Shown here: in pieces, positions 36,205 to 46,843 of the stretch
Position numbering within the stretch: position 1 is the stretch's first letter
Layout of the letters: each line of letters begins with the position of its first letter
Assembly (NCBI RefSeq): GCF_000526915.1
Contig: NZ_JAGZ01000004.1
Coordinates: 372,001 to 436,000, forward strand
Direction of reading: 5' to 3'
DNA: 64,000 nt
Source of the DNA: Mycobacterium genavense ATCC 51234
GTDB lineage: Bacteria; Actinomycetota; Actinomycetes; Mycobacteriales; Mycobacteriaceae
Made by a program: the position numbers and the translations under genes
Notes under the pieces: generated by a model
Seen by the model: the letters and a program-made list of their open reading frames with translations, nothing else
Told to the model about the DNA's origin: nothing
Database searches by the model: none

Positions 36205-37059
36205 ATGACTCTTGCCGTACCCTCCACCAAATCGCCACGCCTGCGGCGGGCCATCACCGGCAGCCTCGAAGGCTGGAACCGCATCGGGATCCAAACCCAG
36301 TTCTACGCAAAGACTCTCGGAGGTATCGGTGATGCCTTGATCAGTTACAAGACCGAGATCGTAACTCTCATCGCGCAAATGAGTTTGGGTGTCGGGGCGC
36401 TGGCGATCATCGGCGGAACGGTTGTGATCGTCGGATTCCTCACGCTGTCGGCCGGATCCCTGATCGCTGTGCAGGCGTACACCCAATTACAGGAAGTCGG
36501 GGTCGACGCGCTGGCCGGGTTCACGTCGGCCTTCCTCAACGTCCGCCTGGTCGGTCCCCTTGTCGCCGGCATCGGGTTGGCCGCGACGATCGGAGCCGGC
36601 GCCACTGCGCAATTGGGTGCCATGCGCATTAGTGAGGAAATCGATGCGCTCGAGGTGATGAGCATCCGCTCGGTGCCATATCTGGCCTCGACCCGGGTAG
36701 TGGCGGGAGTCATCGTCGTCAACCCCTTGTATTGCATCGCGGTGTTGATGGCGTTTATCGCCACCCGCGTGGGAACCACGGCGGTCTACGGGCAGTCCAC
36801 GGGGGTCTACGACCACTACTTCAACACGTTCCTCAACCCGAGCGACTTGATTTGGTCGTTCCTGCAAGCGATCACGATGGTAATCGTGGTGATGCTCGTC
36901 CACACCTACTACGGCTATACCGCCAGTGGCGGCCCGGCCGAAGTCGGCGAGGCGGTAGGACGCGCCGTCCGCACGTCGTTGATCTCGGCAATCACCGTCT
37001 CCCTGTTCGTTTCGCTGGCGATCTACGGCCAGTCCGGTAACTTCCACCTGTCGGGGTAG
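36205..37059 (+). CDS. yrbEB: YrbEB, MlaE-type permease of an mce operon
   Basis: 284 residues, ATG after GAGGAGGG. MlaE features are GLAATIGAGATAQLGAMRISEEIDALEVMSIRSVPYLASTR and the C-terminal YYGYTASGGPAEVGEAVGRAVRTSLI. Five membrane segments are visible. It lies 10 bases after yrbEA and three bases before mceA. The two YrbE proteins dimerise to form the permease. Intact. Confidence 0.92.
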   Translation: MTLAVPSTKSPRLRRAITGSLEGWNRIGIQTQFYAKTLGGIGDALISYKTEIVTLIAQMSLGVGALAIIGGTVVIVGFLTLSAGSLIAVQAYTQLQEVGVDALAGFTSAFLNVRLVGPLVAGIGLAATIGAGATAQLGAMRISEEIDALEVMSIRSVPYLASTRVVAGVIVVNPLYCIAVLMAFIATRVGTTAVYGQSTGVYDHYFNTFLNPSDLIWSFLQAITMVIVVMLVHTYYGYTASGGPAEVGEAVGRAVRTSLISAITVSLFVSLAIYGQSGNFHLSG

Positions 37060-37062
37060 GCG

Positions 37063-38494
37063 ATGCGGCGCAGACGTGGTATCCCGACAGCAGCCTGGAC
37101 TTTGGTGCTGTTGTCCTTCATTGCGACGTTCTTGTTCGTCACCACTTCGTTTTTTTTCGGCAGCTTCCGTTCCTACGTGGCGGTGACGTTGACGTCGGAT
37201 CGGTCCGGATTGGTCATGGAGCCGGGCGCCAAGATCAAGTTGCGCGGTGTCGAGGTCGGCAAGGTCAGCGGGATTGTCGGCGGCAAAGATCCGGTCAGCC
37301 TGATCCTTGACCTCTACCCGGACCAGGTCAAATACATCCCCGCCAACATCTCCGCTCGAATCCGCGCCAATACGGCGTTCGGGGCGAAGTACGTCGACCT
37401 CATCTATCCGGCCAACCCGAGCGCCCGACACATCTCCTCTGGTGCGGTGATTCGCTCGGAAAACGTTAGTACCGAGGTGGATACGGTCTTCCAGAATCTG
37501 ACGAGTGTCTTGCACCAGATAGATCCCGCCAAACTCAACGCGGTGCTGTCCGCGCTCGCGGAAGGGCTCCGCGGCCAAGGCGACAGCCTCGGGGAGGCCA
37601 TCACCGACGGTGACCAAGTGCTGACGATGCTCAACCATCATTCGGATGCGCTGCGCCGAGTTTGGCCTTCAGTCAGGGGTTTTAGCGATACGTACGGCGC
37701 TGCCGCCGGTGACATCATCAAAACGTTGGACGCGTTGTCGACCACGAGTACGACGATCGCCAGCAGCCCCAGCGATCTCGACGCGCTGCTGGTCGGTGTC
37801 ACCGGCTTCGCACACAGCGGCGCCAACCTGCTCGGCGCGAACAACGACCGCCTGATCAAGGCGATCAACGTCCTGGAACCCACCACCGGGCTGCTCATGA
37901 AGTACAACCCGGAGCTCACCTGCCTGTTGGTCGGCGGCAAACAGGTGCTCGACACCGGCTTTCTCGGTGTCACCGGCGGCACCAACGGCAAGTCCGTGCT
38001 CCTCGACGTCGCCCTGCTGATGGGTGATGACCCCTACCGCTATCCAGACAATCTGCCGATCAACGGCGCCAAGGGCGGGCTGGGAGGTAAACCGGGATGT
38101 GGGTCGCTGCCTGACGTGGCCAACAACTGGCCGGTGCGGTATCTAGTCACCAACACCGGGTACGGCACCGGTAATGACATCCGGACCAACCCCGGCATCG
38201 GATTCCCCGGCTGGGCAAACTATTTCCCGGTCACGCGGGCAAATCCTGAACCGCCCAGCATCCGGAACCCCGGCGGCCCCGCGCCCGGCCCGATTCCCTA
38301 CCCGGGAGCCCCGGCGTACGGGCAGCAGCAGTATGCGCCCGACGGCACGCCGCTGTTCCCCGGGCTTCCACCGGCCCCCACCGGGCGCACCACCAGAGCC
38401 GGGTCCACCTCGACCTGGCCAGGAGCCGATGGTGGTGCCTCATCCCGCCGAGATGCAGCCGACGCCGGCGCCACCGCCGGGTCCGGGTGGATAA
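37063..38494 (+). pseudogene. mceA: MceA, frameshifted in the proline-rich tail
   Basis: Starts MRRRRGIPTAAWTLVLLSF, a membrane anchor, then the MCE domain (TLTSDRSGLVMEPGAKIKLRGVEVGKV, ending LIYPAN) at about 40-120 and a long helical region. The C-terminal Cys pair region (CGSLPDVANNWP) is present. In the Pro-rich tail, at about 38377-38381, the frame changes; the expected tail continues as PGAPPEPGPPRP and stops at 38494. Left uncorrected the frame runs on into mceB and gives an artificial fusion. The essential domains precede the shift, so a product with an altered tail could still assemble into the Mce barrel. Confidence 0.83.
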
Positions 38495-38531
38495 GCCGGC
38501 GATGGATCGACAACGCCGGACCGACAACGAC

Positions 38532-38577
38532 TAGCAAGAGGACCGGTTGTGAGGTAGCAAGAGGACCGGTTGTGAGG
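38532..38577. repeat. 23-bp exact tandem duplication over the mceB start
   Basis: The unit beginning TAGCAAGAGGACCGG occurs at 38532-38554 and 38555-38577. Each copy contains AAGAGGA and a GTG. The first GTG reads GTG-AGG-TAG, a two-codon frame; the second is the mceB start. Confidence 0.95.
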
Positions 38578-39598
38578 CAAGGGCTGAGAGGCGCCACCTG
38601 GCGCCTCGCCGTCTTCGTGGCGATCTGCCTGTTCGGCATGTTCGCGGTATTCGCGATCTTCGGCGGTGTCAGGTTCGGTAAAGGTCTCACCTACAACGCG
38701 GTCTTCAGTAATGTCGCCGGCCTGGAATCCGGCCAGTTCGTACGGATTGCGGGCGTCGAAGTCGGTCAGGTCAAAGACATCAGGATCCAACCCGACACCA
38801 CCGTCCGGGTCCAATTCACCGTCGACGACTCGGTCGTCCTGACCGAAGGCAACCGCGCAGTCATCAAGTATGACGACCTCATCGGTGGGCGGCATCTAGC
38901 ACTGGAACAGGGCGCCGGAGGCACCCGCCGACTACCGCCGGGCGCGACGATTCCGTTGGACCACACCTCACCGGCGCTCGACCTCGACGCTCTGATCGGG
39001 GGGTTTAGGCCGCTGTTTCATGCTCTCGACCCCGATCAGGTAAACGCCCTGTCGGGCCAGCTCATCGCAGCCTTCCAGGGGCAAGGCGCCACACTGAGCT
39101 CTTTTTCAACAGACGGCCGCGCTGACCAACACATTGGCCGACCGCGACCAGCTCATCGGTGCGGTCATCGTCAACCTCAATAGCTTGGTGGGATCCCTGG
39201 GCGACCAGCACACTCAGTTCGCCAAGGCCGTGGATACGCTGTCCAAGCTCGTCGGCACCTTGGCGGACCGGCGCAGCGACATCGCCAACGCGATCGGCTA
39301 CGCGAACTCCGCTGCCGGCGGCGTGGCCGACCTCCTGTCGCAAAGCCGGCCCTCGTTGCAAAAGCTGGTGACCGAAGCGGACCGCACGGCCGGACTCGTC
39401 GTCGGCGACAAAGACCATGTCGACAACCTGTTGGCGACGCTACCCGACGCGTACAAGATCCTGGGCCGGCAGGGATTGTACGGAGACTACTTCAGCTTCT
39501 ACATGTGCGAAACGATCCTCAAGCTCAACGGCAAAGGCGGCCAACCCGTATACGTGAAGCTGGTCGGTCAAAGCAGCGGGAGGTGCACGCCGAGGTGA
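38572..39598 (+). pseudogene. mceB: MceB, frameshifted at a T run
   Basis: The GTG start gives VRQGLRGATWRLAVFVAI, the membrane anchor, then the MCE domain NAVFSNVAGLESGQFVRIAGVEVGQVKDI. At the T5 run 39102-39106 the frame changes; helical sequence continues as QQTAALTN, LADRDQLIGAVIVNLNSLV and ends near KLVGQSSGRCTPR at 39598. Translated straight through, the first frame stops at 39183. The last four bases (GTGA) overlap mceC. A homopolymer position makes either a real slip or a sequencing error possible. Confidence 0.83.
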
Positions 39599-40887
39599 AA
39601 TCATTCAGAGAGCGAAATCCCTTGATCGTCGGTGCAATTGGCATCGGGATCGTCGCCGTGGTCATCATCGCCGCGCTCAACTATCGACTGCTGCCGTTCG
39701 TCGAGCAATCCAACCAGTATTCGGCTTATTTCGCCGACGCTAGCGCTCTGATCCCCGACTCCTCGGTGCAGGTGTCGGGTCTGCGGGTAGGCCGGGTCGA
39801 CAGTATCTCGTTGGACGGTCCACGCGTGTTGGTGAAGTTCAGCATCAACGACGATGTCGCCGTAGGCGATCGCAGCGAGGCCGCGATCAAGACCAAAAGC
39901 CTGCTCGGCGCAAAGATTTTGGAGGTCGCCCCGCGCGGTACCGGCCGCCAGCAGTCCACGATTCCGATGGAACGCACCCGGTCGGCTTATCAATTGCCCG
40001 ATGCCCTCGGCGACCTCACCGCGGCAATCAGCGGGCTGAACACCGACCAGGTATCAAAATCGTTGGCCACCTTGGCAGATACCTTCGCCAACACTTCGCG
40101 GGACCTCAAGGTCGCTCTGCAGGGGGTGTCGCGATTCTCCGACACGCTCGAGCAACGCGACCAACAGTTGCGTTCGCTTCTCGCGAACGCCCGGAAAGCC
40201 ACGGGGGTGCTGGCCGAACGCAGCGACGAGATCGTCAAGCTGGTCCAAGACACCAACGCCTTGTTGGCCGCTCTGCGAAAGCAAAGTACAGCTCTCGATG
40301 AAATCTGGACGAACTTGTCGGCGGTCACCCAACAGATAAAGGGCGTCATCCAAGAAAACCGACAGACGCTCAAGCCCGCACTCGACAAGCTCAACGGCGT
40401 CATGCAGATGGTGCAAAACCGCAAGACCGAGATCCAGACGTCCATCAAGGGACTCAATGCCTACGCGTTGTCGCTGGGCGAATCCGTTGCCGCGGGCCCG
40501 TTCTTCAAAGCCTATGTGGTGAACCTACTTCCGGGCCAACTCTCCCAGCCGTTCATCGACGCCGCTTTCTCCGATCTCGGCCTCGACCCGGCGACCTTGC
40601 TGCCGACACAGCGCACCGATCCTCAAGTCGGTCAGCCGGGAACACCGCCGCTCCCAATGCCGATGCCTCGCACTGGGCAGGGTGGCGATCCGAGACTCCA
40701 CCTGCCCGATGCGATCACGGGGAATCCCGGCGATCCCCGCTATCCCTACCACGAACCGCCACCCGCGCCGCCGCCCGGTGGACCGCCGCCCGGCCCGCCG
40801 GCAACCGAGGTGCCGCCCAACGAGCCCTCGGTGCCGTCACCGGCCGGCGGCCCGGTTATGCAACCAGCACCGGGAGAACACAGATGA
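39595..40887 (+). CDS. mceC: MceC
   Basis: 430 residues from GTG 39595, overlapping mceB by four bases. N-terminal membrane helix (PLIVGAIGIGIVAVVIIAALNY), MCE domain at about 35-115 (YFADASALIPDSSVQVSGLRVGRVDSI), long helical region with repeated coiled-coil-like heptads, and a Pro-rich tail. It is a subunit of the hexameric periplasm-spanning Mce tube. Intact. Confidence 0.92.
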   Translation: MKSFRERNPLIVGAIGIGIVAVVIIAALNYRLLPFVEQSNQYSAYFADASALIPDSSVQVSGLRVGRVDSISLDGPRVLVKFSINDDVAVGDRSEAAIKTKSLLGAKILEVAPRGTGRQQSTIPMERTRSAYQLPDALGDLTAAISGLNTDQVSKSLATLADTFANTSRDLKVALQGVSRFSDTLEQRDQQLRSLLANARKATGVLAERSDEIVKLVQDTNALLAALRKQSTALDEIWTNLSAVTQQIKGVIQENRQTLKPALDKLNGVMQMVQNRKTEIQTSIKGLNAYALSLGESVAAGPFFKAYVVNLLPGQLSQPFIDAAFSDLGLDPATLLPTQRTDPQVGQPGTPPLPMPMPRTGQGGDPRLHLPDAITGNPGDPRYPYHEPPPAPPPGGPPPGPPATEVPPNEPSVPSPAGGPVMQPAPGEHR

Positions 40888-42331
40888 CGAAGCGTTCCAC
40901 CCGGATTGCGCTCGGCGTCGTACTGGTGGTTGTCCTGGTCTCTGCCAGCCTGATCGTGGCGCTCACCGGTGCTGTGATCGACAAGGTGCGCGTCACGGGA
41001 TATTTCGCGAACAGCAACGGAGTGTTCGTCGGCGACGACGTGCGGATCCTAGGAGTGTCCGTCGGCAAGATCGAGCGAATCGAACCGCAGGGCACCCGAG
41101 TGCGGATCTACTTCTGGTACGACAAGAAATATCCGGTGCCGGCCGATGCCAAGCCGCCGTGATATCTCCATCGCTGGTCAGTGTGCGAGCGATCCAACTG
41201 ACGCCGGCATACACCTCCGGGCCGACCATGGCCGACCATGCCGTGATTCCCATGGCTCGCACCGCAGTTCCCGTCGAGTTTGACGACCTACGCGTGCAGC
41301 TGCAACGGCTCACCGAGGCTTTGCAGCCGACAAAGCCGGGCGGCGTCAGCACTTTGGGCGAATTCGTCAACAGTGCCGCCGGCAACTTGGCTGGCCAAGG
41401 TTCTGATATCCGAGAAACGTTGATCAAGCTCTCACAAGTCTTTTCAGCTCTTGGCGACCACAGCGATGACCTGTTTACCACGGTCAAGAACCTGTCCATC
41501 TTCGTGACCGCGCTGCAGAGCAGTCACGACTTGTTGAAGCGCCTCAACGGCAATCTCGCCGCCGTAACCGGAATGCTTGCCGACGGTCCCGGCAAGGTCG
41601 GGCAGGCGGTCGCAGACATCAACAACGTTGTCGGCGACGTGCAGTCCTTCGTCGCCGACAACCGCGAAACCCTGGGTAAGACAACGGATCAGTTGACCGC
41701 GGTCGCCGCGATCCTCAATGAGTCCAAAGAGGATCTCAAGCAGACACTGCACGTGGCGGCACCGGCGTTTCAGAACTTCGTCAACATCTACCAACCCGCG
41801 CAGGGCACACTCAGCGGCGGCCTCGCGGTGAACAACTTCGCCAACCCCATACAATTCTTGTGCTCTGCCGTGCAGGCGGCATCCCGGCGGGGTGCCGAGC
41901 AGTCTGCGAAGCTGTGCGTGCAATACCTGGCCCCGATCATCAAGAATCGTCAGTACAACTTCCCTCCGCTGGGAGAGAACCTGTTCGTCGGTGCGGCCGC
42001 TCGGTCCAATGAGCTGACCTACAGCGAGGATTGGTTGCGGCCGGACTACGTTCCACCGGCCGGAGGCGGCCCCGCGGGATCCGGCGAGACGCCTTCTTCC
42101 GGCGGCCCGCTGTCCCCGGCCGGGGCTCCGTTTGGCGGAGGCTATGGGCCCGCGGCAAATCCCGCGACCGCCGGTGCCCCGCATGTTTCGAGTCGTCTGC
42201 CCGCATCCGATGGCGTCGAATTCCAACCGCCGCAACCAATTCAGCCGTCGCCGTCAGGACCGGCTTCGACGGATCCCGCGGCCGGATTGTCCGGTCTGAT
42301 GGTGCCGCAGCCAGCCGGGGGAGGATCTTGA
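40884..42331 (+). pseudogene. mceD: MceD, frameshifted after the MCE domain
   Basis: Starts MTKRSTRIALGVVLVVVLVS with a membrane anchor; MCE domain GYFANSNGVFVGDDVRILGVSVGKIERI. At about 41151-41157 one G seems lost (AAGCC for AAGGCC), giving an early TGA at 41162. The next frame continues AAVISPSLVSVRAIQLTPAYTSG and the long helical part to a Pro-rich tail at 42331. A restored protein would be about 482 residues. ATG overlaps the mceC stop (ATGA). The truncated product would lack the tunnel helices. Confidence 0.85.
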
Positions 42332-43455
42332 TGCGCGCAAGACAACTCGGGTACGGCCTCCTGATGCTCGTCGCCCTGGGCGCGGCGAGCAGGTGCGCCA
42401 ATTGGCACGGCGCCAACTCACTGCCATTGCCCGGCACCGTGGGCAACGGCCCGGGGTCGTTCACCATCCAGGCCCAGGTGCCAGACGTGGGAAACATGCA
42501 GCGCAATTCGCGCGTGCGGGTTGGTGACACGACCGTCGGCAATGTCACCAAGATCGAACACCAGGGCTGGCATGCGTTGGTAACAATGACCATTGACGGG
42601 TCGGTGAACCTCTCCGCAAATGCTACCGCAACCGTGGGTCAGACCAGTCTTTTGGGCTCTCTGCACATCGAGTTGGCCCCGCCGACAGCGGTGCCACCGC
42701 AGGGACGGCTGAAAAATGGTGCCTTGATCCCGCTCTCGGCGGGGGGCATGTATCCCACGACCGAACAGACGCTGGCCGCGGTCTCGATGCTTCTCAACGG
42801 CGGCGGCATCGGTCAGATCCAGGAAATCACCCGCGTGCTCAGCACGGCGCTCGCGGGTCGAGCGGATGAGTAGCGAGGCCTGATCCAGCAACTCGACGAG
42901 TTCATCGGCAACCTCAACAGCCAGACTCGCGACATCATCGCCGCAAGCGATAGCCTCAACAACCTGGTACGCCAGTTCGCCGACGACAAACCTGTGGTCC
43001 ACAAGGCGCTGAAGACGGTACCCGAGGCGCTGACGGCCCTGAGCAACGAACGCAATACGCTGGCCGATGCGGTGACGGCCATCGGACAATTCAGCGCGTT
43101 GGCTTCGGATGCCGTCCATCAGACCAAAGACAACCTCGTCAAAGAGCTGAAGGACCTTGGGCCCGTGCTGAAGTCGCTAGCCGATGCGGGGCCGGCCCTG
43201 ACCAGATCCTTGGATTTCTTCGCGACCTATCCCTTCCCTAAGCCAACCCTGTCGAAATGGCTGCGCGGCGACTACGCAAACGTGACAGTGATCATGGACC
43301 TGACCTTGTCTCGCTTGGATGCCGGCCTCCTGACGGGCACCCGGTTCGAGGGATCGCTGACCGAGCTCGAGATGCAGTGGGGCCGCACCATCGGACAAAT
43401 GCCGAGTCCATACACAGCACGCAACCCACTTGTTGTGCCCTACCGCTTCGATTAG
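42331..43455 (+). pseudogene. mceE: MceE lipoprotein-type subunit with internal stop and altered lipobox
   Basis: Starts MRARQLGYGLLMLVALGAASRCANWHGANS: a signal peptide with the Cys-Ala-Asn-Trp start of mature MceE, but the residue before Cys is Arg (AGG) instead of the usual Gly/Ala. MCE domain FTIQAQVPDVGNMQRNSRVRVGDTTVGNV follows. At 42871-42873 a TAG interrupts the helical part; the frame then continues RGLIQQLDEFIGNL without shift to PYRFD at 43455. ATG shares one base with the mceD stop. The nonsense codon is in frame and not an indel. A product stopping there would keep the MCE domain only. Confidence 0.86.
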
Positions 43456-43465
43456 GGGCCGTGAA

Positions 43466-44965
43466 ATGCGCCTAAGCAAAAGGATCTTGATTCAGATATC
43501 GATTTTTTCGCTGGTATCCCTCACGGCGATGCTGGTGTTGGGCTTCGACTACATGCGATTGCCCGCACTGTTTTTCGGGGTAAGTCGCTACGACGTGACG
43601 CTGCAGTTGCCCGAAGCGGCCGGCCTGTACGACCGCAGCAACGTCACCTACCTGGGGACCGAGGTCGGTACGGTGAAAGACATCAGGCTTACCGACAGCG
43701 GTGTCGCGGCAACGTTAAGCCTGCGCTCCGATGTCAAAATTCCGTCCGACCTAGACGCCCAAGTGCATAGTCAAAGCGCTGTGGGCGAGCAGTATGTGGC
43801 CCTGTTGCCGCGCAACGCCTCGTCTCGGCCGCTGTCGAATGGCGACGTGATCCCGCGAGCGCGCACATCGGTGCCGCCCGATATCAACGCCCTGCTCGAC
43901 GCGACTAACCGTGGCCTGAAGGCGATCCTGCAGGAGAACCTGAAAACGGTTGTCGACGAGTCGTATACGGCCTTCGGCGGTCTTGGACCGGAGATCGCCA
44001 GATTCTTGCGTGGCGGTTCGGCCCTGGCCCACGACTCGCGAGCGCATCAGGATGAGTTGCAAAATCTGGTCGACAACGTCGGTCCACTGCTAGACACCCA
44101 GTCCGACACCTCTGACGCCGTCCAGGCGTGGGCATCCCACCTCGCCTATGTCACAAAGTCCTTGCAAACCAATGACTCCGCTTTACGCGGGGTGGTGCAC
44201 AACACGGCAGGTGCGGCCGACGAGGCGCGCCAACTATTCGAGCGGGTCCAGCCAACGCTGCCGGCGCTGCTCACGAACCTGGTCAGCGTCGGCGAGGTCG
44301 CGGTCGCCTACCGAGCCGATCTCGAACAGCTCCTCGTGCTGCTGCCACAAGGAACCCAGGCCGTCCAGGGCGCCGGTCTGGCCAACCGGGGAACCAAGCA
44401 GGAGTACAACGGGGCTTTCCTGAGCTTCAAGCTGAACCTGAATCCTCCGCCGGTGTGCTCTACGGGTTTTCTTCCGGCACAACAACAACGCTCAGCCACC
44501 TTCGAGGATTACCCGGCTCGGCCCGCGGGTCCGCTCTACTGCCGAGTACCGCAGGACGCGCAGTTCAACGTGCGTGGTGCTCGCAACTACCCGTGTGAGA
44601 CAGTGCTCGGGAAGCGGGCGGCGACGGTCAAGTTGTGCGAAAGCAACGAAGAGTATGTCCCGTTGAATGAGGGAAACAACCGGAAGGGCGATCCCAACGC
44701 GACCCTGTCCGGTCAAGGCGTGCCGCAGTTCGATCCCGGCGAGCCAGTTCCGCCAGGGTATCCGCAGTCCGCACCCCAGCCCGCGCCGCCGGCACCACCT
44801 CAGCCGCCTGCGGGCCCGCCGCCCGCGCCGCTTGCGATCGCCGAATACAACCCGACGACTGGCGAATACGTGGGGCCCGACGGCATGGTGTACCGCCAAT
44901 CCGACCTTGCCAACAACCAGGTGGGCCGGACATGGCAATCGATGCTGGTGCCGCCCAACGAATAA
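43466..44965 (+). CDS. mceF: MceF
   Basis: 499 residues. Membrane anchor ILIQISIFSLVSLTAMLVLGF, then MCE domain (YDVTLQLPEAAGLYDRSNVTYLGTEVGTVKDI) at about 38-115, long helical region, two Cys clusters in the C-terminal half (VCSTGF, YCRV, YPCETV, KLCES) and a Pro-rich tail ending WQSMLVPPNE. It is the last gene of the operon and intact. No Mce-associated (mam) genes follow; the next gene is convergent. Confidence 0.92.
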   Translation: MRLSKRILIQISIFSLVSLTAMLVLGFDYMRLPALFFGVSRYDVTLQLPEAAGLYDRSNVTYLGTEVGTVKDIRLTDSGVAATLSLRSDVKIPSDLDAQVHSQSAVGEQYVALLPRNASSRPLSNGDVIPRARTSVPPDINALLDATNRGLKAILQENLKTVVDESYTAFGGLGPEIARFLRGGSALAHDSRAHQDELQNLVDNVGPLLDTQSDTSDAVQAWASHLAYVTKSLQTNDSALRGVVHNTAGAADEARQLFERVQPTLPALLTNLVSVGEVAVAYRADLEQLLVLLPQGTQAVQGAGLANRGTKQEYNGAFLSFKLNLNPPPVCSTGFLPAQQQRSATFEDYPARPAGPLYCRVPQDAQFNVRGARNYPCETVLGKRAATVKLCESNEEYVPLNEGNNRKGDPNATLSGQGVPQFDPGEPVPPGYPQSAPQPAPPAPPQPPAGPPPAPLAIAEYNPTTGEYVGPDGMVYRQSDLANNQVGRTWQSMLVPPNE

Positions 44966-45035
44966 ACCAAGGTGAGGTACCGGGCGGTCGGGTGCTCCGC
45001 GTCGTCGTTTTGGGGTGATGCCAGCGTGACCCAGC

Positions 45036-46063
<1,028 letters not shown>

Positions 46064-46843
46064 CTATTTGGGCCCGAATCGTTGCGCGCCGTCGAGGCGC
46101 AGGACCTCTCCGTTGACATACCCGTTGGACAGCATGAACAAGACTGCTTCGGCGAATTCGGCCGGACTGCCCAGGCGTTTGGGAAAGGCCACGTTCGCGG
46201 CGAACTTAGCCAGGGCTTCTTCGCCGACCGATTCCATGATCGGGGTTCGCATCGTTCCGGGGGCAATCGTATTGACTCGGATACCTGTGGAACTGAGGTC
46301 GCGGGCCGCAGCCAGGGTCAGGCCAATGACGCCGGCTTTGGCTGCCGCATAAGCGGTCTGTCCGATCTGACCCTCGTAGCCGGCGATCGATGCGGTGAGC
46401 ACAATTGCGCCGCGCGCACCGTCGGGGCCGGGTTCGGTCGTCGCGGCCATGGCGGCAGCAGCCAGGCGCGTCAAGTTATATGTGCCGTTCAGATACAGAT
46501 CGACGGTCTTGCGGAACCTCTCGAAATCCGCAGGTGTGCCGTCGCGCTGAACGATTCGTTGCGCTACGCCGAACCCGCCGTGGGCGACCACGGCGTAGCG
46601 CAGGGCACCCAACGACTGGGCGGCCTCGATGGCAGAAGTAACGCTCTCGGTGCTAGTGACATCGGTCTGGGCGAATAGCGCGCCCGTCCCTAGTTCCGCG
46701 GCAAGAGCGGCTCCCTTGCGCTCGTCTAGGTCCGCGATCACGACGCCGTGCAGTCGTCGGACGGTGACCTCACCGAGGCCGCCCGCCCCGCCACTGACGA
46801 TGGCCGATGCATCCGCGAACAGCGACGTGCAGGTGATAGTCAT
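46064..46843 (-). CDS. SDR, 3-hydroxyacyl-CoA dehydrogenase type-2 like
   Basis: 259 residues, ATG after GGAG and overlapping the upstream gene by four bases. The Rossmann start is VSGGAGGLGEVTVRRLHGVVIADLDE, in which about five residues usually present between the alpha1 helix and beta2 (for example HAAGANVVIAD) are missing, so the first Rossmann turn is shortened. Catalytic Ser is in VLTASIAGYEG and Tyr/Lys in AYAAAKAG. Close to the HSD17B10-type acyl-CoA dehydrogenase group (last step before thiolysis). It may be less stable or inactive owing to the short loop. Confidence 0.83.
   Translation of the reverse strand: MTITCTSLFADASAIVSGGAGGLGEVTVRRLHGVVIADLDERKGAALAAELGTGALFAQTDVTSTESVTSAIEAAQSLGALRYAVVAHGGFGVAQRIVQRDGTPADFERFRKTVDLYLNGTYNLTRLAAAAMAATTEPGPDGARGAIVLTASIAGYEGQIGQTAYAAAKAGVIGLTLAAARDLSSTGIRVNTIAPGTMRTPIMESVGEEALAKFAANVAFPKRLGSPAEFAEAVLFMLSNGYVNGEVLRLDGAQRFGPK

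Noticed and set aside
37063..39183. A 706-residue MceA-MceB fusion
   Set aside because: Two MCE domains and two membrane anchors; the Pro-rich tail of MceA continues in another frame, so the fusion is an artefact of a frame change.
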